A stretch of DNA of 53,136 nt from Chitinophaga pinensis (lineage in GTDB: Bacteria; Bacteroidota; Bacteroidia; Flavobacteriales; Flavobacteriaceae): the NCBI GenBank assembly GCA_945873505.1, contig CAMCDQ010000010.1, forward strand, positions 1-53,136, written 5' to 3'. This document shows positions 41,891-48,891 of this stretch, piece after piece. The notes beneath the pieces were generated by a model. That model searched no databases. It worked only from the letters and a program-made list of their open reading frames with translations, and had not been told where the DNA came from. A program made the position numbers and the translations under genes. Within the stretch, counting starts at the first letter, position 1. Every line of letters starts with the position of its first letter.

Positions 41891-42745
41891 CTATTTATCA
41901 ACTTTTAGATTTTCTACGAGCATATTGAAATAGTCTCTTGACCAAATATCTAACTCATTTGGATTTTGGACAAACCTAATTACATCCTCTTTCGCATTTT
42001 CAATCTTAGTAGAATTGATTTTGGCGTGCAGCAATTCCAATAATTGATTTTTAGTGATTGACGTTTCTGACCAATCTCCACTCTCCATTGCTCTCTGACA
42101 AAAGTGCTCTAAATTTAGCGCTACCCCATTTCTGATGTACCATTCCATATCATACCAATCTCTGCCCTTCACTCTATTTTGCCATTTTCGAAAAAGTAGC
42201 GCGTGCATTTTACCGGCAAATAAATTAGGCAACGTGAAGCAGTTGATATAAAATGAAAAGGGCTTCATCAAAAGTCTGTTTTCTGTTTCGAAGAGTAATG
42301 GAGGTTGAGTATCTACCTCTAGCTTGATTTTAATGCTGGGTTTTTGGGAAATAGAAAGTTGAGATAGGTTTGTTTCAACTACAAGGTCTCCCCAAAGGGT
42401 TTCTGATTTTAAAAAAGCGGAATCGATTGCAGAAGCCTTGGACTTAGTTTTCTGATTAAACGTCACCTGCATTCCCATGGAAGCAAATTCCGTTTTGACT
42501 CCTTCCAAAAATGGAGCTAACTTAAATTCTTGATTTTTTTCTAATAGAGAAAAATCCAAATCTTCAGAAAACCGATTCAAACCGTGAAAAATTCTAAGTG
42601 CAGTGCCTCCATAGAATGCAGCATGCTTAAAAAAATTTGCTCTGTATAACCCCGCAAGCGTGATTTCCTGCATTATTTCTCTCAAAGCTTGTTCCGTCTC
42701 CTGAATATTCTTTGGCCCGTACGAGTCAATCCACTGCTTTATCAT
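41891..42745 (-). CDS. AbiEii/AbiGii-family nucleotidyltransferase toxin
   Basis: The 284-aa protein has the DNA polymerase beta-like NTase signature GGTALRI (46-52) followed by SEDLDF (60-65; Asp62 and Asp64 as metal ligands), and a later KGRDWYDMEWYI segment. This is the toxin half of AbiE type IV toxin-antitoxin or phage-abortive systems; some family members transfer nucleotides to tRNA acceptor ends. It overlaps the antitoxin gene by 4 nt (ATGA). G+C is visibly higher than in the polysaccharide genes around it, suggesting transfer. Confidence 0.92.
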   Translation of the reverse strand: MIKQWIDSYGPKNIQETEQALREIMQEITLAGLYRANFFKHAAFYGGTALRIFHGLNRFSEDLDFSLLEKNQEFKLAPFLEGVKTEFASMGMQVTFNQKTKSKASAIDSAFLKSETLWGDLVVETNLSQLSISQKPSIKIKLEVDTQPPLLFETENRLLMKPFSFYINCFTLPNLFAGKMHALLFRKWQNRVKGRDWYDMEWYIRNGVALNLEHFCQRAMESGDWSETSITKNQLLELLHAKINSTKIENAKEDVIRFVQNPNELDIWSRDYFNMLVENLKVDK

Positions 42746-43380
42746 AGTGCTGATAGTGTTTCAATTAATAGTTGTATACTCTTACTCTTTGGACATACTG
42801 GCAACCAACTTGTCATTTCTGTTGTGTTCAACTCACGAAGTTGATCTTTCTCTATACGTAAATCCTCAACCAAAAAAGCCAAAGCTTGTTGTCTACTTCG
42901 AAGGTTGATGCCTGACGTTGTAATCACCTTGTCGCAGAGCGCTTTCTCTGGACTAGCAATTAAAACCGTCTGTGTTTTAGTCAAGGATATTGATTGAATG
43001 CCCAGTGGAGAATAGGCTATTGGTAAATGCGTATAACTATAGACTACATTTTGAACCATGATTTTTTTTGACATTCTCGGCGTCACGCTTGAAATCTCAA
43101 AAACCCGCTCTGGAATCAATCCCCAATGAAACAAGGCTGAATCTAATGAAATATAACTGGGTCCGTACAAATGATTTGCGATTAAAAAAGGCTCAGGGGT
43201 GATCGGACTAACCAAGGAAGATGTCATATAAAGTCCTCTTCTCAGTTGTACGAGAATTCCCTGATTGACCATTTCCATGATTTTGTCATACGGTCGACTA
43301 TACCCCTTTAGCAATCCAAGAAGTACTTGGGTGCTAATAGGCTGATCGCTATACTTTGACAAATCTATTCTATAGTTCAT
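42742..43380 (-). CDS. AbiEi-family antitoxin
   Basis: The 212-aa protein has an N-terminal winged-helix domain (about 15-60, with LLKGYSRPYDKIMEMVNQG and LRRGLY) and the AbiEi/COG5340 body with YISLDSALFHWGLIPE and ASPEKALCDKV. AbiEi antitoxins repress their own promoter and neutralise AbiEii without direct complex formation (type IV). It is the first gene of the pair. An 8-7-8 inverted repeat overlaps its promoter, as expected for autoregulation. Confidence 0.9.
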   Translation of the reverse strand: MNYRIDLSKYSDQPISTQVLLGLLKGYSRPYDKIMEMVNQGILVQLRRGLYMTSSLVSPITPEPFLIANHLYGPSYISLDSALFHWGLIPERVFEISSVTPRMSKKIMVQNVVYSYTHLPIAYSPLGIQSISLTKTQTVLIASPEKALCDKVITTSGINLRSRQQALAFLVEDLRIEKDQLRELNTTEMTSWLPVCPKSKSIQLLIETLSAL

Positions 43381-43384
43381 TTGT

Positions 43385-43421
43385 CAAATATAATATAATA
43401 ATTCGGAATACATCCGAATTA
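43385..43421 (-). promoter_or_regulatory. Promoter and operator of the AbiE operon
   Basis: On the minus strand TATATTTG (43392-43385) is a perfect -7 box only 4 nt before the ATG. Just upstream, TAATTCGG (43399-43406) and CCGAATTA (43414-43421) form a perfect 8-bp inverted repeat with a 7-bp spacer, covering the space between the -7 and -33 positions. Binding there by the antitoxin would block transcription. This is inferred from position and from known AbiEi autoregulation. Confidence 0.6.
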
Positions 43422-43602
43422 GCAAGTTTTTTTTAACATAAAATACAAGTGATGACATAGCTGTTTACTAATACTATCATTTCATAAGATAGCCAGTTTT
43501 TTGTTGTGCAGATTTAAGATATATGGTTTATATAGTTAAGACTTTTGTCTGCTTTTAAAACGAACTGTTTTTGAGGAAACTTACCGAAAACTTTTTAAAA
43601 TT
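43422..43602. other. AT-rich gap between the AbiE promoter and the aminotransferase remnant
   Basis: No gene, tRNA or clear repeat is seen. It joins the AbiE module to the broken aminotransferase start and should contain one recombination breakpoint, at or just left of 43610, where similarity to the intact aminotransferase stops. Confidence 0.5.
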
Positions 43603-43695
43603 TTAAAACAAAATAGCATTAAAAGCTTCTTGAATGTATTTTTGTTCGGTTCCTCCCATATGTGGAGAGGAAAGCCATATTTTTGAGTTATTCAT
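43603..43695 (-). pseudogene. Truncated 5' end of a second PglE-like aminotransferase gene
   Basis: An ATG 7 nt after the acyltransferase stop opens a frame MNNSKIWLSSPHMGGTEQ, then KYIQEAFNAILF and stop (30 codons). The first 28 align with the start of the intact aminotransferase at 41356 (MTQNKIWLSSPHMGGTEQ, NYIQEAFDA), with about 15-20% DNA divergence. After codon 28 all similarity ends. This is the broken original or an alternative allele of the gene, cut by a rearrangement. Confidence 0.85.
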
Positions 43696-43702
43696 TGTTT
43701 TA

Positions 43703-44350
43703 TTACTCTTTTGGTATAACTAACACTGTTTCCTTAAACCTTTGAAAAAATGTTGAATTTGAATCAATATTTTTTTCTATTACCATGTTTGGTGCTATTA
43801 CATTGTAATCTCCTATTGAAACACTCGGTATAGTTGCAACATTAAGACTAAAAAAATTATTATTTCCAATTTTTGTGTTTCCAGAAAGCCCAATATTTGG
43901 ACAAAATACATTGTTATCTCCAATAATTGAATCATGACCTACACTGGATTTATTATTAAAAGTATTAAAACTCCCAATAATTACATTTGGTCCTATTTGA
44001 GAATATGGACAAACTACATTTCCTTCTCCCATCTCTGCTGTTCTAAATACTCTAGACGTGTGATGTATAAAATTGGAGAACACTATATCATTATGCTTAT
44101 AAAATTCTATAATTCTGTTTCTCAATTTAACATTATTAATTGATAAAATCAATTCTATATCCTTAGATAAATTTTCACAAAAAAGGCCTCCTAATAATGG
44201 ATAATTTAATTTTGATTTTTCATAATTCTCTTTTGAATCATCTAAATAGCCAATGATTTGAAAACAATTTTCTATTAAGTTGTTTTCAAAAATATATTCT
44301 TCTAATTCTGCGGCGTGAGAACCTGCGCCTACTATTATTACTTTTTTCAT
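43703..44350 (-). CDS. NeuD/PglD-family sugar N- or O-acyltransferase
   Basis: The ATG at 44350 overlaps the upstream stop as ATGA and gives 215 aa. The N-terminal nucleotide-sugar domain starts KKVIIVGAGSHAAEL; the C-terminal half is a left-handed beta-helix with hexapeptide repeats (INVIIGS-like VIIGSFN, IIGDNNV, KIGNNNF, SIGDYNV). PglD enzymes acetylate the 4-amino group of UDP-4-amino sugars; this one lies behind the acyl-building cassette, so it may use acyl-ACP or acyl-CoA instead. An alternative start at 44359 adds three residues. Confidence 0.9.
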   Translation of the reverse strand: MKKVIIVGAGSHAAELEEYIFENNLIENCFQIIGYLDDSKENYEKSKLNYPLLGGLFCENLSKDIELILSINNVKLRNRIIEFYKHNDIVFSNFIHHTSRVFRTAEMGEGNVVCPYSQIGPNVIIGSFNTFNNKSSVGHDSIIGDNNVFCPNIGLSGNTKIGNNNFFSLNVATIPSVSIGDYNVIAPNMVIEKNIDSNSTFFQRFKETVLVIPKE

Positions 44351-44958
44351 ATTGTCCATTCATTAAACCAAAATAAATCCCCATGTCCTGGAAGCACTAT
44401 TGTATTTGAATCAATTGTTTTAGTAAGATTATCTACCGATTTCATAAAATCATTTTTATTTCCACCTGGCAATTTAAAAACTAAATATTTTTTTTCAATA
44501 ATTGAATCCCCACCAAATAAAACATTATCATAAATAAAACAATAAGATTCCACGCTATGTCCAGGAGTTTTAATTATTTCAAGATAAGCATCTGAAGTAA
44601 TTAAATTCGGTTTTGTTTCTGTTGGATCATCGTAATAATAGGACAAGTTTTTTCTAGTATCTTTCAACGCGTCGTTAAAATTTTCACTTGGAGAAAAAAA
44701 GCATGTTTTTTCTAATTCAAAAATTCTATTTGCATGATAATGGTGATCAAAATGTTCGTGTGATATGTAAACAGTTTTATTAATACTCTTGTATTTATTT
44801 AACCATTCAAACACTTTGTCATCTAATTTTCCTGGATCAATTATTATTAATTTATCCTCTTCTACAATAAAATAAGTACAAACATTAAATAATTTAGAAA
44901 CATATCTATAAAATGTTGCCCTTTTATTTAAATTACAAAACAGTGGCTCCACCATCAA
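44347..44958 (-). CDS. Metallo-beta-lactamase-fold hydrolase
   Basis: The 203-aa protein has the metal-binding SHEHFDHH (about 66-73), TPGHSVES (about 132-139), GGDS and GHGD motifs of a glyoxalase II-like MBL fold. The start overlaps the SDR gene by 26 nt and the stop overlaps the acyltransferase by 4 nt, so it belongs to the same operon. In this setting a thioesterase or editing role, releasing wrongly charged acyl groups, is plausible but only inferred. Confidence 0.88.
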   Translation of the reverse strand: MMVEPLFCNLNKRATFYRYVSKLFNVCTYFIVEEDKLIIIDPGKLDDKVFEWLNKYKSINKTVYISHEHFDHHYHANRIFELEKTCFFSPSENFNDALKDTRKNLSYYYDDPTETKPNLITSDAYLEIIKTPGHSVESYCFIYDNVLFGGDSIIEKKYLVFKLPGGNKNDFMKSVDNLTKTIDSNTIVLPGHGDLFWFNEWTI

Positions 44959-45643
44959 TTATTACTTCTTGGCCTGTCATCCATATATCCTTCTCTAACA
45001 AAAACAAAACCCATTCGTTCAAAACGCTCGAATTAGACAATCCTAGAGGGATATGAGAATTTAACGTTTCTTCTATCCCTTTAATTATAAATTCTGTAGT
45101 TTTGGTAACAACTGCTCCAATAACTAAACAGTTAACTTTTATTGGATTTAACTCGATAGCTAAAGATTTTGTCAAACCAATTAATGCGCTTTTTGCAGCT
45201 GCATAAACTGCATAACCCGCCTTGCCACTTTTAGTTGAAATACTAGAAAAAAACAATATATTTTTTAGCTCTGATTTAAACTCTTTCTTACTCAAAACGC
45301 TTATTATTTCAATTGCGGAAAAAACATTAACCTGAAAAGATTTTAATGTGTTTTCTTTTTTTTGCAATCTAATGGGCGAAATTGAAAAATCTCCACCTAC
45401 ATGAAGAAAATGATTTATTTTTATTTCAAATTTTCTCAGAAAAGATTCTAAAGACTCCGATATATTTTCATTTACAAAATCACAACTCCAAATTATATGA
45501 TTTTCACCATATAGTTTATTACTTAGATTTGATAATTTGTTGTTATCTCTCCCAGATAATATTATTCTATATTTTTTTGATAAGAATAAAGCCAATTCCT
45601 CGCCAATTGATGAAGTAACACCCGTTAATAAAATTGTTTCCAT
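44933..45643 (-). CDS. SDR oxidoreductase, likely 3-oxoacyl-ACP reductase
   Basis: The 236-aa short-chain dehydrogenase has cofactor loop TGVTSSIG (7-14), Ser134 in FFSSIS and Tyr147/Lys151 in YAAAK, with a C-terminal GQEVIIDGGA. These resemble FabG-like ketoreductases. The gene starts one base inside the ACP gene stop (TAATG), next to a KASIII two genes up, which supports reduction of a 3-oxoacyl-ACP. The HVGGD segment replaces the common NNAG, a small departure from standard FabG. Confidence 0.87.
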   Translation of the reverse strand: METILLTGVTSSIGEELALFLSKKYRIILSGRDNNKLSNLSNKLYGENHIIWSCDFVNENISESLESFLRKFEIKINHFLHVGGDFSISPIRLQKKENTLKSFQVNVFSAIEIISVLSKKEFKSELKNILFFSSISTKSGKAGYAVYAAAKSALIGLTKSLAIELNPIKVNCLVIGAVVTKTTEFIIKGIEETLNSHIPLGLSNSSVLNEWVLFLLEKDIWMTGQEVIIDGGATVL

Positions 45644-45855
45644 TAGTTTAAAATAAAACTTACTAAATCATTAATTGTTTTAAATTTTTTTATTATATCA
45701 TTAGTTAATTTTTTATCATAATCAGAATCTGCTAAAGCAATAATTGATAATGCAGTTAAAGAATCCCATTCATCATAACTATCTAGTTCATCATTTAACG
45801 AAACTTGTTCAACTTCAAGTATTTCGGCTAACTTATCTAATAATTGTTCTTCCAT
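45643..45855 (-). CDS. Discrete acyl carrier protein
   Basis: The 70-aa acidic helical protein has DEWDSLTAL with Ser32 as the likely phosphopantetheine site (DSL motif). It is not the housekeeping AcpP, which has GADSLD; it belongs to specialised carrier proteins of biosynthetic clusters. It overlaps the SDR gene by one base, and a 149-nt AT-rich gap separates it from the methyltransferase upstream. Confidence 0.88.
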   Translation of the reverse strand: MEEQLLDKLAEILEVEQVSLNDELDSYDEWDSLTALSIIALADSDYDKKLTNDIIKKFKTINDLVSFILN

Positions 45856-46004
45856 TTTTCATATGTTTTATTTGTTAGCAATTGTCTATGTCGTTACTTT
45901 TACTAAAATATCAAAGTTTATTACGCTAGATAAATGGCAATAAAGCATCAAAGCTTAATGATATTAAAATCGCTGTTGTTATTTTTATTAGTTTGGATTT
46001 AGAG

Positions 46005-46793
46005 TTAGATCCTTCTGTAAATTCCCGGTAATCTAAAAAACCTCAAAATCTTATTGACTTTAATTGCAGTTATTTTAATTAGTTTCCGACTTATAATACC
46101 ATCATCAGCTGATGGATTTTCAAAAGAAGCAACCCCTGTACTCTCATCTATTGGTTTTTCTTTTATCTTTTTTTCAATCACTAATATACTATCATAAAAA
46201 TGTAATGAATCGGCAGAACTAGTGAAATTATTTACCTTTAAACTTTTTTGTTCTGAATGATATGCATTTAAATTATCAATGAAATTTTTACTGTATTCTA
46301 TAAAAGTATTTTTTCTTTTATGTCCACCACCAAAAAGCGCCCAATAGGAAGTATGCAAATCTTCTACTAAATAAACTCCATCATCTTTTACATGATCAAA
46401 TAATTCTTCAAAACTTACTCTTTGTTGTTTCATTGTATGACCACCATCGTCTATAATTATATCGGCTCTTGGGATTAATTTCTTTACATCTCTCAAAAAA
46501 TCACGGTCTGATTGTGAGCCGATAAATATTTTAATATTATCCTCTTCAAATTCTTTACATCTGGGGTCAATGTCGATTCCATAAATTTTTGCATATTTAC
46601 CAAAATAGCTCTTCCACATTTGAAGGCTACCTCCATGGGAAACTCCAATTTCTAAAATAACGACCTCTTTATTTCGAAATCTATTAAAATGACGTTCATA
46701 TATATCAAAATAATGCTTGCATTTATGTATTAACCGTCCTGTATTAGATCTAAAATACTTTTCTAAATCTGACATATTATTATTGTTATTCAT
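46005..46793 (-). CDS. SAM-dependent methyltransferase, sugar O-methyltransferase-like
   Basis: The 262-aa protein has the SAM loop LEIGVSHGGSLQMW (47-60), IYGIDIDPRC (70-79) and the metal-binding-like IIDDGGHTM (113-121), followed by VYLVEDLHTSYW. The pattern resembles MycE/TylE-type metal-dependent sugar O-methyltransferases (also labelled cephalosporin hydroxylase family). The target may be the sugar ring or a hydroxyl of the acyl chain. Its position between KASIII and ACP supports a role in glycan tailoring. Confidence 0.83.
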   Translation of the reverse strand: MNNNNNMSDLEKYFRSNTGRLIHKCKHYFDIYERHFNRFRNKEVVILEIGVSHGGSLQMWKSYFGKYAKIYGIDIDPRCKEFEEDNIKIFIGSQSDRDFLRDVKKLIPRADIIIDDGGHTMKQQRVSFEELFDHVKDDGVYLVEDLHTSYWALFGGGHKRKNTFIEYSKNFIDNLNAYHSEQKSLKVNNFTSSADSLHFYDSILVIEKKIKEKPIDESTGVASFENPSADDGIISRKLIKITAIKVNKILRFFRLPGIYRRI

Positions 46794-46820
46794 TTTTTTA
46801 AATTAAATAGCGGTTAGCTG

Positions 46821-47885
46821 TTAATAATTAATTATTTTACAAAAATCTAATTTATCAATTTTCCATTTAATTAAACTCCATGTCAATCCAACTCCAAAAC
46901 CACCTAAGCAGATCTTATAAGAATTTGATAGTGCTTTCTCACCTAAGTTTTCACATATAGTTAAAGGGACTGTATTGTTACTTCCGTTGCCATATTTTTC
47001 ACAAATATTATTTGGCATTTTTTCATAAGGTATTTCTAATTTTTCTGCTAATTTTTCCAACATGAATTTATTTGGTTGATGAAAAAAATAGTAATCAAAA
47101 AAGGTTTTATCTATTTTTAATTTATCAAACATTTCATATAATAATTCCGGAACTTTAGTTTGAACAAAATTAAATACTTCATCTCCCTTCATAACTAAAT
47201 GATCCAATGCCCTAAAATTTCCTGAAGCATCTTCTTTAAGTTCAGCAGTTTCAATATTTGAAGGCGTTTTAAATCCTCCTGCTGGTATTTGCAAACTTAA
47301 AGCGCTTTTGCCATCCATTTTTAAAAATATGTCAATATTTTCATCATTTTCACAATTCTCAATTATAGTAATAGCAGCGCCATCTCCAACTAAAGGTCTG
47401 CTATTTCGGTCTTTAATAGATACTTTTTTACTTAATACATCTGCATTAAGTAATACTACTTTGTTTATTGCTCCTGTATCTAACAACATAAATGCCTGCA
47501 TAAGTCCAACCTCAAAACCTGCACATCCTTGGTTAATATCCATGCAAATAACATCTTCGCCTAAATTTATTTTTCCTGATATAACATTTGAAGTAGCAGG
47601 TAAAAAATAATCGGGAGTTTGTGTGCACAAAATCAATGCTCCAATAGTTTCTTTGTCAAGAAGTTTATTATCAAATAAATAATTTAATCCAAATGTACAT
47701 AAATCTGATACAGAAGTGTTGTTGTCTACTATTCTTCTGGAACCGTAGCCCATAATCTTTCCTAGCTTGATAGATTGTTTTTCAGAAAAATTATAATTAC
47801 CAATTTCGTCCAAATAATTAATTTCATTACTAGGCAAAACAGACAAAATTCCTGTAATTTTTTTATTTTTAAATTTAAGATGCAT
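46821..47885 (-). CDS. Ketoacyl-ACP synthase III (FabH-like)
   Basis: The 354-aa thiolase-fold protein has the complete KASIII triad: Cys121 in NQGCAGFE, His269 in FFHQPN and Asn300 in KYGNGSNN. It condenses a primed acyl unit with malonyl-ACP. It is not the genome's main FabH by context: it overlaps the GNAT-ACP gene by 11 nt and lies amid glycan genes. It may start a short 3-oxoacyl chain on one of the two carrier domains in this cluster. Confidence 0.9.
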   Translation of the reverse strand: MHLKFKNKKITGILSVLPSNEINYLDEIGNYNFSEKQSIKLGKIMGYGSRRIVDNNTSVSDLCTFGLNYLFDNKLLDKETIGALILCTQTPDYFLPATSNVISGKINLGEDVICMDINQGCAGFEVGLMQAFMLLDTGAINKVVLLNADVLSKKVSIKDRNSRPLVGDGAAITIIENCENDENIDIFLKMDGKSALSLQIPAGGFKTPSNIETAELKEDASGNFRALDHLVMKGDEVFNFVQTKVPELLYEMFDKLKIDKTFFDYYFFHQPNKFMLEKLAEKLEIPYEKMPNNICEKYGNGSNNTVPLTICENLGEKALSNSYKICLGGFGVGLTWSLIKWKIDKLDFCKIINY

Positions 47886-48891
47886 TTTTTGAAGTCGCTA
47901 TTAATTTCAGAATTGCTGCTACACTTGAAAAATTTTCTGGAAGAATTAAAGCCCCTAATATCTTAACATCAAATTTAGTTTCTAAATCTACAACTAACGT
48001 AATTATGTCAAAAGAATCTAAATAGCCTGCCGAAATATAGTCTATATTTTCGTCATTAAAGTCAAATTCTGGTCTTGCTTCTTCTAAAATTTTAATTATT
48101 TCTTCTTTCATTATTTTGCTATTTAGGTATATATGATTATAAATTCTGTCTTTTTTAAAGCCAAATTCAGCATGTTTTTTTATTGAATAACTATTTCTTA
48201 CATCTAACCAGCTCATATATCGTGTTATATTAGGATTGAAATTTAAACAATATGTAAAAATTAATTCCCCATAGCCTTTCCCGCGAAATTTTTCTAAAAC
48301 TAGCCAAAAATGTTGCTCATTACTTTTCCCTTTAGTTTCTGTAACCAAAATTGCTGCAATTTCATTATTTTCTTTAATAATAAATGTACTTTTTTGCCAC
48401 AATTTTAACTTCTCTAAAGTTGGAATTCTTTCGCTATATTTATCAAAATTTTGTTCTAATAAAAATAAAATTTCTTCGAAATCATTTTCTGACGGATGTT
48501 CCACGCGCGAATCAAAAACATAATTTTGCTGTATTGTTTTTAAAAAATACATTCTATAAACAGTTCTATAAAGATAACTCCCTTGTTGATTTAACCATTG
48601 ATTAACTTGAGATAGTGTTTCTGTATTATTTTCTAACGTTAAAAACTCGGTGACAAAACGTGCTTTTTTCCATTGAATTTGGGTGTAATTACTTAAAGTT
48701 GAGTGATTGGCATAAAAAAACATATTTTCATAATTATATTTTGTTTTTTTAAAAAAGCAAAAAACCTCGTTTGTTGATTGATTTTCAAACTTACAAACTT
48801 GATTTTCGTCGAAAATATCAGGTTCTAATAATAATGAATTAGTAAAGTATTGTTTCTCTTTAATGGCATTTAAAATCTCTAAGTCCCTCAT
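47875..48891 (-). CDS. Fusion of GNAT acyltransferase and acyl carrier protein
   Basis: The 338-aa protein has an unassigned N-terminal part (1-125), a GNAT domain (about 126-258) with acyl-CoA loop KFRGKGYGEL (201-210), and a C-terminal carrier domain (261-338) with GYLDSFDIITL holding Ser293 as the predicted phosphopantetheine site. The frame is continuous; Met261 at the domain border could also act as an internal start for a free ACP. It begins directly after the adenylation gene stop. The GNAT half may acylate the carrier-bound substrate. Confidence 0.85.
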   Translation of the reverse strand: MRDLEILNAIKEKQYFTNSLLLEPDIFDENQVCKFENQSTNEVFCFFKKTKYNYENMFFYANHSTLSNYTQIQWKKARFVTEFLTLENNTETLSQVNQWLNQQGSYLYRTVYRMYFLKTIQQNYVFDSRVEHPSENDFEEILFLLEQNFDKYSERIPTLEKLKLWQKSTFIIKENNEIAAILVTETKGKSNEQHFWLVLEKFRGKGYGELIFTYCLNFNPNITRYMSWLDVRNSYSIKKHAEFGFKKDRIYNHIYLNSKIMKEEIIKILEEARPEFDFNDENIDYISAGYLDSFDIITLVVDLETKFDVKILGALILPENFSSVAAILKLIATSKNAS

